NCBI RefSeq assembly: GCF_009650765.1
Contig: NZ_CP045740.1
Span: forward strand, 1,922,001-1,986,000
Length of the DNA: 64,000 bases
DNA from: Streptomyces sp. SUK 48
GTDB taxonomy: Bacteria > Actinomycetota > Actinomycetes > Streptomycetales > Streptomycetaceae
Direction of reading: 5' to 3'
Shown: positions 20,778 through 29,265 of the stretch, piece after piece
Numbering within the stretch: position 1 is the stretch's first letter
Layout: every line of letters starts with the position of its first letter
Program-made: the position numbers and the translations under genes
The notes under the pieces: model-generated
What the model saw: only the letters and a program-made list of their open reading frames with translations
Database searches by the model: none
What the model was told of the DNA's origin: nothing

Positions 20778-22475
20778 ATGGCCGCCTCCCCACAGAACCC
20801 CGCCGCCTCCGCGCCCCGCCGCAAGGTGAGCCGTCACCGCGGTGAGGGCCAGTGGGCCCAGGGCCACCTCACGCCGCTGAACGGCAACGAGCAGTTCAAG
20901 AAGGACGACGACGGTCTCAACGTACGGACACGTATTGAGACGATCTACTCCCAGCGCGGCTTCGACTCCATCGACCCGAACGATCTGCGCGGCCGGATGC
21001 GCTGGTGGGGCCTGTACACCCAGCGCAAGCCCGGGATCGACGGCGGCAAGACCGCGATCCTGGAGCCGGAGGAGCTGGACGACGAGTACTTCATGCTGCG
21101 GGTGCGGATCGACGGCGGCCGGTTGACCACCGGGCAGCTGCGGGTGATCGGCGAGGTCTCCCAGGAGTTCGCGCGCGGCACCGCCGACATCACCGACCGG
21201 CAGAACATCCAGCTGCACTGGGTCCGTATCGAGGACGTGCCGGAGATCTGGCGGCGGCTCGAGGAGGTCGGCCTGTCCACCACCGAGGCGTGCGGTGACA
21301 CGCCCCGCGTGATCCTCGGCTCCCCGGTCGCGGGCATCGCCGAGGACGAGATCATCGACGGCACCCCCGCCATCGAGGAGATCCACCGCCGGGTCATCGG
21401 CAACCCGGCGTACTCGAACCTTCCGCGCAAGTTCAAGTCCGCGATCTCCGGCTCGCCGCTGCTCGACGTGGCGCACGAGATCAACGACATCGCGTTCGTC
21501 GGGGTCGAACACCCCGAGCACGGCCCCGGTTTCGACCTGTGGGTCGGCGGCGGGCTCTCCACCAACCCGAAGATCGGTGTGCGGCTGGGCGCCTGGGTGC
21601 CGCTGGCGGAGGTCGCCGACGTCCACGAGGGCGTCATCTCGATCTTCCGCGACTACGGCTACCGGCGGCTGCGCAACCGGGCCCGGCTGAAGTTCCTGGT
21701 CGCCGACTGGGGCGCGGAGAAGTTCCGGCAGGTGCTGGAGGACGAGTACCTCGGGCGCAAGCTGACCGACGGGCCGGCGCCCGAGCAGCCGGTGCGGCGC
21801 TGGCGCGACCACGTCGGGGTGCACCGGCAGCGGGACGGCCGCTTCTACGTCGGGTTCGCGCCGCGCGTCGGCCGGGTCGACGGCACCACGCTGGCCAAGA
21901 TCGCCGAGGTCGCCGAGGCGCACGGCTCGGGGCGGGTGCGCACCACCGTCGAGCAGAAGATGATCGTGCTGGACGTCGAGCAGGACCAGGTCGAGCCGCT
22001 GTCCTCGGCCCTGGAGGCGCTCGGCCTCACCGTCTCCCCGTCCACGTTCCGGCGCGGCACCATGGCCTGCACCGGCATCGAGTTCTGCAAGCTCGCCATC
22101 GTGGAGACCAAGGCGCGCGGCAGCTCCCTGATCGACGAACTGGAGCGCCGGCTCCCCGAGTTCGACGAGCCGCTGACCATCAACCTCAACGGCTGCCCGA
22201 ACGCCTGCGCCCGTATCCAGGTCGCCGACATCGGTCTCAAGGGCCAGCTGGTCCTGGACGACGACGGCAACCAGGTCGAGGGCTACCAGGTGCACCTGGG
22301 CGGCGCGCTCGGCCTGGAGGCGGGCTTCGGCCGCAAGGTGCGCGGTCTGAAGGTCACCTCGGACGAGCTGCCCGACTACATCGAGCGGGTGCTGCGGCGC
22401 TATCTGGCCGAGCGCGCGGACGGCGAGCGGTTCGCCGTCTGGGCGGCCCGCGCCCCCGAGGAGGCCCTGTCGTGA
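20778..22475 (+). CDS. cysI: Ferredoxin-dependent assimilatory sulfite reductase (siroheme, [4Fe-4S])
   Basis: A 565-residue enzyme that reduces sulfite to sulfide with six electrons. It has the two nitrite/sulfite reductase half-domains; the siroheme/iron-sulfur cysteines are C431 and C437 in MACTGIEFCK and C473 and C477 in NGCPNACAR. The single-chain form with no flavoprotein partner nearby implies ferredoxin as donor, as in mycobacterial NirA/SirA. The ATG at 20778 follows GAAGGA and starts MAASPQNPAASAP. It is the first enzyme of the block; its stop overlaps the next GTG as GTGA. Sirohydrochlorin chelatase at the end of the block can supply the siroheme. Nitrite reductase activity is the alternative but the neighbours argue for sulfite. 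Confidence 0.95.
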   Translation: MAASPQNPAASAPRRKVSRHRGEGQWAQGHLTPLNGNEQFKKDDDGLNVRTRIETIYSQRGFDSIDPNDLRGRMRWWGLYTQRKPGIDGGKTAILEPEELDDEYFMLRVRIDGGRLTTGQLRVIGEVSQEFARGTADITDRQNIQLHWVRIEDVPEIWRRLEEVGLSTTEACGDTPRVILGSPVAGIAEDEIIDGTPAIEEIHRRVIGNPAYSNLPRKFKSAISGSPLLDVAHEINDIAFVGVEHPEHGPGFDLWVGGGLSTNPKIGVRLGAWVPLAEVADVHEGVISIFRDYGYRRLRNRARLKFLVADWGAEKFRQVLEDEYLGRKLTDGPAPEQPVRRWRDHVGVHRQRDGRFYVGFAPRVGRVDGTTLAKIAEVAEAHGSGRVRTTVEQKMIVLDVEQDQVEPLSSALEALGLTVSPSTFRRGTMACTGIEFCKLAIVETKARGSSLIDELERRLPEFDEPLTINLNGCPNACARIQVADIGLKGQLVLDDDGNQVEGYQVHLGGALGLEAGFGRKVRGLKVTSDELPDYIERVLRRYLAERADGERFAVWAARAPEEALS

Positions 22476-22654
22476 GCGAGCGCGCGGCGCCCTTCCACTG
22501 CCCCTACTGCGGCGACGAGGACCTGCGGCCCAGCGAGCAGGGCCACGGCGCCTGGGAGTGCGGGGCGTGCAACCGGGCGTTCCAGCTGAAGTTCCTCGGA
22601 CTGCTCGCGCGGGGACTGCGCCGGGCCGACGACCAAGAGGGCGAGCGGACATGA
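22472..22654 (+). CDS. Small CX2C/CX2C protein, CysX-like
   Basis: A 60-residue protein with two pairs of cysteines, FHCPYCGDED and ECGACNRAF, the pattern of a zinc ribbon or rubredoxin-like metal site, then a short basic/hydrophobic tail KFLGLLARGLRRADD. It sits between the sulfite reductase and APS reductase genes with 4-bp overlaps on both sides (GTGA and ATGA), so it is surely translated with them. In Corynebacterium a gene called cysX occupies this place and is proposed to pass electrons to the reductases; this is probably its equivalent, but the function is not shown. Confidence 0.85.
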   Translation: MSERAAPFHCPYCGDEDLRPSEQGHGAWECGACNRAFQLKFLGLLARGLRRADDQEGERT

Positions 22655-23361
22655 CGACCGATCAGAAGCCGCGTACCGACGACGAGTCGCGGGAGCTCGC
22701 CGAGCGCGCCGGACGGGAGCTGGAGGACGCCTCCGCCCTGGAGATCCTGCGCTGGGCGGTGGACACGTTCGGCGAGGGGTTCTGCGTCACCTCCTCGATG
22801 GAGGACGCCGTGGTCGCCCATCTCGCCTCCCGGGTGCGCCCGGGCGTGGACGTGGTCTTCCTGGACACCGGCTACCACTTCCCGGAGACCATCGGCACCC
22901 GGGACGCCGTGGCGGCGGTGATGGACGTCAACGTCCGCACCCTCACGCCCCGGCAGACGGTGGCCGAGCAGGACGCCGAGTACGGCCCGGGGCTGCACGA
23001 CCGCGACCCCGACCTGTGCTGCGCCCTGCGCAAGGTGCGCCCCCTGGAGGAGGGCCTGGCGGACTACCGGGCATGGGCGACCGGGCTGCGCCGCGACGAG
23101 TCCCCGACCCGGGCGGACACCCCGGTGGTCGGCTGGGACGAGAAGCGGCACAAGGTCAAGGTCTCCCCCATCGCCCGCTGGACCCAGGAGGACGTGGACG
23201 CCTATGTCGCCGAACACGGCGTCCTCACCAACCCGTTGCTGATGGACGGCTACGCCTCCATCGGCTGCGCCCCCTGCACCCGCCGGGTCCTGGAGGGCGA
23301 GGACGCGCGCGCCGGACGCTGGGCGGGACGCGCCAAGACCGAGTGCGGGCTGCACGGATGA
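22651..23361 (+). CDS. cysH: Adenylylsulfate (APS) reductase
   Basis: A 236-residue thioredoxin-dependent enzyme reducing adenylylsulfate to sulfite and AMP. Four cysteines bind the [4Fe-4S] cluster: C123 and C124 in DLCCALRK and C206 and C209 in GCAPCTR; their presence marks the APS-type rather than the PAPS-type enzyme. The catalytic Cys is C232 in the C-terminal ECGLHG. The P-loop-like SSMEDAVVAHLA and DTGYHFPET motifs fit the PP-ATPase-related fold. ATGA overlaps join it to its neighbours on both sides. Confidence 0.96.
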   Translation: MTTDQKPRTDDESRELAERAGRELEDASALEILRWAVDTFGEGFCVTSSMEDAVVAHLASRVRPGVDVVFLDTGYHFPETIGTRDAVAAVMDVNVRTLTPRQTVAEQDAEYGPGLHDRDPDLCCALRKVRPLEEGLADYRAWATGLRRDESPTRADTPVVGWDEKRHKVKVSPIARWTQEDVDAYVAEHGVLTNPLLMDGYASIGCAPCTRRVLEGEDARAGRWAGRAKTECGLHG

Positions 23362-23382
23362 CGCTCCCCCAGGCACACACAA

Positions 23383-23412
23383 AGACACAGACACAGACAC
23401 AGACACAGACAC
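23383..23412 (+). repeat. Hexanucleotide microsatellite (AGACAC)5
   Basis: Five perfect copies of AGACAC between the cysH stop and the likely cysC start. If the ATG at 23358 were used it would encode a TQTQTQTQT run at the N-terminus of CysC. Such repeats change length by slippage. Confidence 0.95.
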
Positions 23413-23435
23413 CGTCTCGGACTCAGGAGAACGAC

Positions 23436-23972
23436 GTGACCACCGGAGCCACCGTCTGGCTCACGGGTCTGCCGAGCGCCGGCAAGACCACCATCGCACG
23501 GGAACTGGCGGACCGGCTGCGTGCCGGGGGCCGCCGGGTCGAGGTGCTCGACGGCGACGAGATCCGCGAGTTCCTCTCCGCGGGCCTCGGCTTCTCCCGG
23601 CAGGACCGGCACACGAATGTGCGGCGCATCGGCTTCGTCGCCGAACTGCTCGCCCGCAACGGTGTGCTGACCCTCGTACCGGTGATCGCGCCGTACGCGG
23701 ACAGCCGGGACGCCGTGCGCGAGCGGCACGAGGAGAACGCCACCCCGTATCTGGAGGTGCATGTGGCGACGCCCGTCGAGGTGTGCAGCGTCCGCGATGT
23801 GAAGGGGCTGTACGCCAAGCAGGCCGCGGGCGAACTGACCGGGCTGACCGGGGTGGACGACCCGTACGAGGAGCCCGCCGAACCCGACCTGCGCATCGAG
23901 TCGCAGCACCAGAGTGTGCAGGAATCCGCGGCCGCCGTGTCCGCGCTGCTCAGCGAGAGGGGACTGATATGA
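23436..23972 (+). CDS. cysC: Adenylylsulfate kinase
   Basis: A 178-residue P-loop kinase that phosphorylates APS to PAPS. Walker A is GLPSAGKTT at the N-terminus, followed by LDGDEIREFLSAGLGFSRQDR and the substrate loop VAPYADSRD; FVRCDVKGLYAKQAAGE-like residues (VRDVKGLYAK) are typical. GTG at 23436 is preferred as start because AGGAG stands 6 nt before it and the family starts just there; the alternative ATG at 23358, overlapping the cysH stop, would add 26 residues with the TQ run. The stop overlaps the cysD start as ATGA. In a pathway with APS reductase the PAPS may serve sulfotransferases. Confidence 0.93.
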   Translation: MTTGATVWLTGLPSAGKTTIARELADRLRAGGRRVEVLDGDEIREFLSAGLGFSRQDRHTNVRRIGFVAELLARNGVLTLVPVIAPYADSRDAVRERHEENATPYLEVHVATPVEVCSVRDVKGLYAKQAAGELTGLTGVDDPYEEPAEPDLRIESQHQSVQESAAAVSALLSERGLI

Positions 23973-24904
23973 CCACGCTCGCCGAGGTGCAGGGCGGTAC
24001 GGACAGCCCGTACGCCCTGTCGCACCTGGACGCGCTGGAGTCCGAGGCCGTGCACATCTTCCGTGAGGTGGCGGGCGAGTTCGAGAACCCGGTGATCCTG
24101 TTCTCCGGGGGCAAGGACTCGATCGTCATGCTGCACCTCGCGCTGAAGGCGTTCGCGCCGGCCGCGGTGCCGTTCTCGCTGCTGCACGTGGACACCGGGC
24201 ACAACTTCCCCGAGGTGCTGGAGTACCGGGACCGCGCGGTCGAGCGGCACGGGCTGCGCCTCCATGTGGCCTCCGTGCAGGACTACATCGACCGGGGGGT
24301 GCTCAAGGAGCGCCCGGACGGCACCCGCAACCCGCTCCAGACGCTGCCGCTGACCGAGAAGATCCGCTCGGAGAGGTTCGACGCGGTCTTCGGCGGCGGG
24401 CGCCGGGACGAGGAGAAGGCCCGCGCGAAGGAGCGGGTGTTCTCGCTGCGCGACGAGTTCTCCCAGTGGGACCCGCGCCGCCAGCGCCCCGAGCTGTGGA
24501 ACCTGTACAACGGCCGGCACGCGCCCGGTGAGCACGTCCGGGTGTTCCCGCTGTCGAACTGGACCGAGCTGGACGTGTGGCAGTACATCGCCCGCGAGGG
24601 CATCGCGCTGCCGCGGATCTACTTCGCGCACGAGCGCGAGGTGTTCCAGCGGGCCGGGATGTGGCTGACGGCCGGCGACTGGGGCGGTCCGCGCGAGGAC
24701 GAACCGGTCGTCCGGCGCCTGGTGCGCTACCGCACCGTCGGTGACATGTCCTGCACCGGCGCCGTCGACTCCGACGCGACGACCCTGGACGCCGTCATCG
24801 CGGAGATCGCCGCCTCCCGGCTCACCGAGCGGGGCGCGACCCGCGCCGACGACAAGCTGTCCGAGGCCGCGATGGAAGACCGCAAGCGCGAGGGGTACTT
24901 CTGA
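23969..24904 (+). CDS. cysD: Sulfate adenylyltransferase subunit 2
   Basis: A 311-residue N-type ATP pyrophosphatase that makes APS from sulfate and ATP with CysN. The PP-motif SGGKDSIVML lies at about residues 46-55, and HVDTGHNFPEVLEYRD, FGGGRRDEEKARAKERVFS and SNWTELDVWQYI follow. The C-terminus MEDRKREGYF is the usual end of CysD. It overlaps cysC by 4 bp and is followed by cysN after 2 bp. Confidence 0.97.
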   Translation: MTTLAEVQGGTDSPYALSHLDALESEAVHIFREVAGEFENPVILFSGGKDSIVMLHLALKAFAPAAVPFSLLHVDTGHNFPEVLEYRDRAVERHGLRLHVASVQDYIDRGVLKERPDGTRNPLQTLPLTEKIRSERFDAVFGGGRRDEEKARAKERVFSLRDEFSQWDPRRQRPELWNLYNGRHAPGEHVRVFPLSNWTELDVWQYIAREGIALPRIYFAHEREVFQRAGMWLTAGDWGGPREDEPVVRRLVRYRTVGDMSCTGAVDSDATTLDAVIAEIAASRLTERGATRADDKLSEAAMEDRKREGYF

Positions 24905-24906
24905 CC

Positions 24907-26241
24907 ATGACCACGACCACCGAGGCGCTGGCGGCGACCGCCACGCTGCTCAGGTTCGCCACCGCCGGCTCCGTCGACGACGGCAAGTCCACCCTGGTCG
25001 GCCGGCTGCTGCACGACTCCAAGTCGGTGCTCACCGACCAGCTGGAGGCCGTGGAGCGGGCGTCGGCGAGCCGCGGGCAGGACGGCCCCGATCTCGCGCT
25101 GCTCACCGACGGGCTGCGCGCCGAGCGGGAACAGGGCATCACGATCGACGTGGCGTACCGCTACTTCGCCACGCCCCGGCGGCGGTTCATCCTCGCCGAC
25201 ACCCCCGGCCATGTGCAGTACACCCGCAACATGGTCACCGGCGCCTCCACCGCCGAACTGACGGTGATCCTGGTCGACGCCCGCAACGGCGTGGTCGAGC
25301 AGACCCGCAGGCATGCCGCGATCGCCGCCCTGCTGCGCGTCCCGCACGTGGTGCTGGCCGTCAACAAGATGGACCTGGTCGGCTACCGGGAGCCGGTCTT
25401 CGCGGCGATCGCCGAGGAATTCACCGCCTACGCCACCGAGTTGGGCATCCCCGAGGTCACCGCGATCCCGATCTCCGCGCTCGCCGGGGACAACGTGGTG
25501 GAGCCGTCCGCGCGCATGGACTGGTACGGCGGCCCCACCGTCCTTGAGCACCTGGAGACCGTCCCGGTCAGCCACGACCTGGCGCACTGCCACGCCCGGC
25601 TGCCCGTGCAGTACGTGATCCGGCCACAGAGCGCCGAGCACCCCGACTACCGGGGTTATGCGGGCCAGATCGCCGCGGGCAGCTTCCGGGTCGGCGAGCA
25701 GGTCACGGTGCTGCCGTCCGGGCGGACCACCACGATCTCCGGCATCGACCTGCTGGGCGAGCCGGTCGACGTCGCCTGGACCACCCAGTCCGTGACCCTG
25801 CTGCTGGCCGACGACATCGACGTCTCGCGCGGCGATCTGATCGTGCCGACCAAGGACGCGCCGCCGACCACGCAGGACGTGGAGGCGACGGTGTGCCATG
25901 TCGCCGACGCCGCGCTGACCGTCGGCCACCGGGTGCTGCTCAAGCACGGCACCCGGACCGTCAAGGCGATCGTCAAGGACATCCCGTCCCGGCTCACCCT
26001 GGACGATCTGTCCCTGCACCCGCACCCCGGGCTGCTCGCCGCCAACGACATCGGCCGGGTGAAGATCCGTACCGCCGAACCGCTGCCCGTCGACGCCTAC
26101 GCCGACTCGCGCCGCACCGGCTCCTTCATCCTGATCGACCCCGCCGACGGCACCACCCTCACCGCGGGCATGGTCGGCGAGTCCTTCGCCGCGCCGGAGC
26201 CCGTCAAGGACGCGGCCGACGACGACGGCTGGGACTTCTGA
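24907..26241 (+). CDS. cysN: Sulfate adenylyltransferase subunit 1 (GTPase)
   Basis: A 444-residue EF-Tu-like GTPase that drives APS formation by CysD. G motifs: GSVDDGKSTL (G1), DVAYRYF region with T (G2), DTPGHVQY (G3), NKMDLVGY (G4) and a final ISALAGDNV (G5). Beta-barrel domains follow. No CysC kinase domain is fused at the C-terminus, in keeping with the separate cysC gene upstream. It ends the enzyme part of the block; 218 bp separate it from the transporter genes. Confidence 0.97.
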   Translation: MTTTTEALAATATLLRFATAGSVDDGKSTLVGRLLHDSKSVLTDQLEAVERASASRGQDGPDLALLTDGLRAEREQGITIDVAYRYFATPRRRFILADTPGHVQYTRNMVTGASTAELTVILVDARNGVVEQTRRHAAIAALLRVPHVVLAVNKMDLVGYREPVFAAIAEEFTAYATELGIPEVTAIPISALAGDNVVEPSARMDWYGGPTVLEHLETVPVSHDLAHCHARLPVQYVIRPQSAEHPDYRGYAGQIAAGSFRVGEQVTVLPSGRTTTISGIDLLGEPVDVAWTTQSVTLLLADDIDVSRGDLIVPTKDAPPTTQDVEATVCHVADAALTVGHRVLLKHGTRTVKAIVKDIPSRLTLDDLSLHPHPGLLAANDIGRVKIRTAEPLPVDAYADSRRTGSFILIDPADGTTLTAGMVGESFAAPEPVKDAADDDGWDF

Positions 26242-26459
26242 GCATGAACGCATCCGATGTCTACTCCACGTTCGCGAAGGAGGGCGGCCGCGTCGGCAGC
26301 GGTGCCCTCGGCAGCGGACAGGGCGGGGTCGGGCGATGTGTGCGCTGACGTACGCGCACCGCTCGCGCGCCCTCACCCCCCACAGACGAAGACCTGCCGA
26401 CCTCCCGGCCACGACCTGAGAGACCGTGACCCGCCGGGCCAACGAGAGGAACACCTCCC

Positions 26460-27569
26460 GTGCCTGCCATCAACTCCCCGTTCCTGCGCCGCTCGATAGC
26501 CGCGCTCGCCGCTCTGCCACTGCTCACGCTCGCCGCGTGCGGCTACGGCTCCGACGCCAAGAGCGACGACACCGCCAAGGTCGCCGCCGGGGCCAAGAAG
26601 ATCGACGGTCTCGGCTCCGTCAAGATCGGCTACTTCCCGAACCTGACGCACGGCACCGCGCTGGTGGGCCGGGAGCAGGGCCTGTTCCAGAAGGAACTGG
26701 GCGCCACCAAGGCCGACTACGCCACCTTCAACGCCGGGCCCTCCGAGATCGAGGCGCTGAACTCCGGCTCCATCGACATCGGCTGGATCGGCCCGTCCCC
26801 GGCGATCAACGGCTACACCAAGTCCGACGGCAAGTCCCTGAAGATCATCGGCGGTTCGGCGTCCGGCGGGGTGAAGCTGGTCGTCGACCCGAAGAAGATC
26901 ACGTCCCTGAAGGACGTCAAGGGCAAGAGGATCGCCACCCCGCAGCTGGGCAACACCCAGGACGTGGCGTTCCTCAACTGGGCCGCGGAGCAGGGCTGGA
27001 AGGTCGACCCGCAGAGCGGCAAGGGCGATGTCACGGTCGTCCGCAGCGACAACAAGGTGACCCCGGACGCCTTCAAGTCCCACTCCATCGACGGCGCGTG
27101 GGTGCCGGAGCCGACCGCGTCCAAGCTGGTCGCCGAGGGCGGCAAGGTGCTCCTGGACGAGTCCTCGCTGTGGCCGGGCAACAAGTTCGTGATCACCAAC
27201 ATCATCGTGCGCCAGGCGTTCCTCAAGGAGCACCCGAAGGCGGTCGAGGCGGTCCTGAAGGCGTCCGTCGAGGCCAACAAGTGGATCAACGCCAACCCGG
27301 AGCAGGCGAAGCAGGCCGCGAACAAGCAGCTCGCGGACGACTCCGGCAAGGCGCTGCCGGCCAAGGTGCTCGACCCGGCCTGGAAGTCGGTGCAGTTCAC
27401 CGACGACCCGCTGGCCGCCACCCTCGACACCGAGGCCGCGCACGCGGTCAAGGCCGGGCTGCTCAAGAAGCCGGACCTCAAGGGGATCTACGACCTGACG
27501 ATCCTCGACAAGGTGCTCAAGGCCCAGGGCGCGAGCCCGGTCGACGCCGCCGGCCTCGGCACCAGCTGA
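26460..27569 (+). CDS. ssuA: Sulfonate/nitrate/taurine-type ABC transporter substrate-binding lipoprotein
   Basis: A 369-residue exported binding protein. The N-terminus has a lipoprotein signal with the lipobox LTLAAC near residue 26. SVKIGYFPNLTHGTALVGREQGLF and GWIGPSPAINGY are typical of the SsuA/TauA/NrtA group. The GTG at 26460 is preceded by GAGAGGA. Its place after cysDN and before ATPase and permease genes implies import of an alkanesulfonate or sulfate ester. No monooxygenase SsuD gene is present here, so the substrate is inferred only from context. Confidence 0.9.
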   Translation: MPAINSPFLRRSIAALAALPLLTLAACGYGSDAKSDDTAKVAAGAKKIDGLGSVKIGYFPNLTHGTALVGREQGLFQKELGATKADYATFNAGPSEIEALNSGSIDIGWIGPSPAINGYTKSDGKSLKIIGGSASGGVKLVVDPKKITSLKDVKGKRIATPQLGNTQDVAFLNWAAEQGWKVDPQSGKGDVTVVRSDNKVTPDAFKSHSIDGAWVPEPTASKLVAEGGKVLLDESSLWPGNKFVITNIIVRQAFLKEHPKAVEAVLKASVEANKWINANPEQAKQAANKQLADDSGKALPAKVLDPAWKSVQFTDDPLAATLDTEAAHAVKAGLLKKPDLKGIYDLTILDKVLKAQGASPVDAAGLGTS

Positions 27570-27603
27570 CGCCCGCCCGAAGACGTCCCAGGAGGTGACG
27601 ACC

Positions 27604-28383
27604 ATGGCCACGACCCTCGCCAAGGCCGCGCGGTCGGTGGAGTACGCCGCACGCCTTGAGCATGTCTCGAAGTCCTTCGCCACGCCGGGCGGCTCCCAGC
27701 TCGTGCTGGACGACATCAGCCTCGATGTCGCGCCCGGCGAGTTCGTCACCCTCCTGGGCGCCTCGGGCTGCGGCAAGTCCACGCTGCTCAATCTGGTGGC
27801 GGGCCTGGACGAGCCCACCACCGGCGCCATCCGCACCGACGGCCGTCCCGCGCTGATGTTCCAGGAACACGCCCTGTTCCCCTGGCTGACCGCCGGCAAG
27901 AACATCGAACTCGCTCTCAAACTCAGGGGAGTTCCCCGCCCCGAGCGGCGCGGCAAGGCCGAGGAACTCCTCGGACTCGTCCGCCTCCAGGGCGCGTACG
28001 GCAAGCGGGTGCACGAACTGTCCGGCGGTATGCGCCAGCGGGTCGCGCTGGCCCGGGCGCTCGCCCAGGAGAGCCGACTGCTGCTGATGGACGAGCCGTT
28101 CGCGGCCCTGGACGCCATCACCCGGGACGTGCTGCACGACGAGCTGACCCGGATCTGGTCGGAGACCGGCGTCTCGGTACTGTTCGTCACCCACAATGTG
28201 CGCGAGGCCGTGCGGCTCGCCCAGCGGGTCGTGCTGCTGTCCTCCCGGCCGGGCCGGGTGGCCCGCGAATGGGAGGTCGGCATCCCGCAGCCGCGCCGCA
28301 TCGAGGACGCGCCCGTGGCGGAACTGTCCCTGGAGATCACCGAAGTACTGCGTGGGGAGATCCGCCGCCATGGCCAGCACTGA
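27604..28383 (+). CDS. ssuB: ABC transporter ATP-binding protein of the sulfonate importer
   Basis: A 259-residue ATPase with Walker A GASGCGKST, signature LSGGMRQRVALARAL, Walker B LLLMDEPFAALDA and switch His in LFVTHNVREA. The sequence MFQEHALFPWLTAGKNIELAL is that of the nitrate/sulfonate/taurine importer class. ATG at 27604 follows AGGAGG by 8 nt. Its end overlaps the permease start by 14 bp, so the two are coupled. Confidence 0.93.
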   Translation: MATTLAKAARSVEYAARLEHVSKSFATPGGSQLVLDDISLDVAPGEFVTLLGASGCGKSTLLNLVAGLDEPTTGAIRTDGRPALMFQEHALFPWLTAGKNIELALKLRGVPRPERRGKAEELLGLVRLQGAYGKRVHELSGGMRQRVALARALAQESRLLLMDEPFAALDAITRDVLHDELTRIWSETGVSVLFVTHNVREAVRLAQRVVLLSSRPGRVAREWEVGIPQPRRIEDAPVAELSLEITEVLRGEIRRHGQH

Positions 28384-29260
28384 CACCACCACCACCGACG
28401 CCCCGGCCCCGGGCAGCGTGGAGGCGGGCCTCGACGCGCTGGAGACCGCCCCCTCGGGCCGTACACCGTTCCGCAGGACCCTGGTCGACAAGATCCTGCC
28501 GCCGGTCGCCGCGATCGCCGTCGTCCTCCTGGTGTGGCAGGGCCTGATCACCCTGAAGATCGTGGACGACCCGACCAAGCTGCCCACGCCGGGCGCGGTC
28601 TGGGGCGCCTTCCGCGACGACTGGCTCCAGGGCAAGCTGCTCGGCTACATCTGGACGTCCGTCTCGCGCGGTCTGCTCGGCTTCTGCCTCGCCCTGGTGA
28701 TCGGCACCCCGCTGGGGCTGCTGGTGGCCCGGGTGAAGTTCGTGCGCGCCGCGATCGGGCCCATCCTGTCCGGCCTCCAGTCGCTGCCCTCGGTCGCCTG
28801 GGTGCCCCCGGCCGTGATCTGGCTGGGCCTGGACAACTCCATGATGTACACGGTGATCCTGCTCGGCGCGGTGCCGTCCATCGCCAACGGGCTGGTGTCC
28901 GGCGTGGACCAGGTGCCCCCGCTGTTCCTGCGCGCGGGCCGTACGCTCGGCGCCACCGGGGTCAAGGGCACCTGGCACATCACCCTGCCGGCCGCGCTGC
29001 CCGGCTATGTGGCGGGCATGAAGCAGGGCTGGGCCTTCTCCTGGCGCTCCCTGATGGCCGCCGAGATCATCGCGAACTTCCCCGACCTGGGCACCGGCCT
29101 CGGCCAGCTCCTGGAGAACGCCCGTACGGCCAGCGACATGGCCATGGTGTTCGAGGCCATCCTGCTGATCCTGTTCGTCGGCATCGCCATCGACCTGCTG
29201 ATCTTCAGTCCGCTGGAGCGGTGGGTGCTGCGCAGCCGCGGCCTGCTGGTGAAAGGCTGA
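28370..29260 (+). CDS. ssuC: ABC transporter permease of the sulfonate importer
   Basis: A 296-residue inner-membrane permease with about six helices (AAIAVVLLVWQGLITL, GLLGFCLALVIGTPLGLLVA, MYTVILLGAVPSIANG, MVFEAILLILFVGIAIDLLIF) and the ATPase-contact loop AGRTLGATGVKGTWHITLPAALPGYVAGMKQG (EAA-type). The N-terminus has a 30-residue Thr/Ala-rich cytoplasmic stretch (STDTTTTDAPAPG). It partners the preceding ATPase and binding protein. Confidence 0.92.
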   Translation: MASTDTTTTDAPAPGSVEAGLDALETAPSGRTPFRRTLVDKILPPVAAIAVVLLVWQGLITLKIVDDPTKLPTPGAVWGAFRDDWLQGKLLGYIWTSVSRGLLGFCLALVIGTPLGLLVARVKFVRAAIGPILSGLQSLPSVAWVPPAVIWLGLDNSMMYTVILLGAVPSIANGLVSGVDQVPPLFLRAGRTLGATGVKGTWHITLPAALPGYVAGMKQGWAFSWRSLMAAEIIANFPDLGTGLGQLLENARTASDMAMVFEAILLILFVGIAIDLLIFSPLERWVLRSRGLLVKG

Positions 29261-29265
29261 TCCGT

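Noticed and set aside
26244..26348. A 34-codon open frame just after cysN (MNASDVYSTFAKEGG...)
   Set aside because: It is glycine-rich, has no good ribosome site and no leader-peptide pattern; it could be real but I cannot support it.
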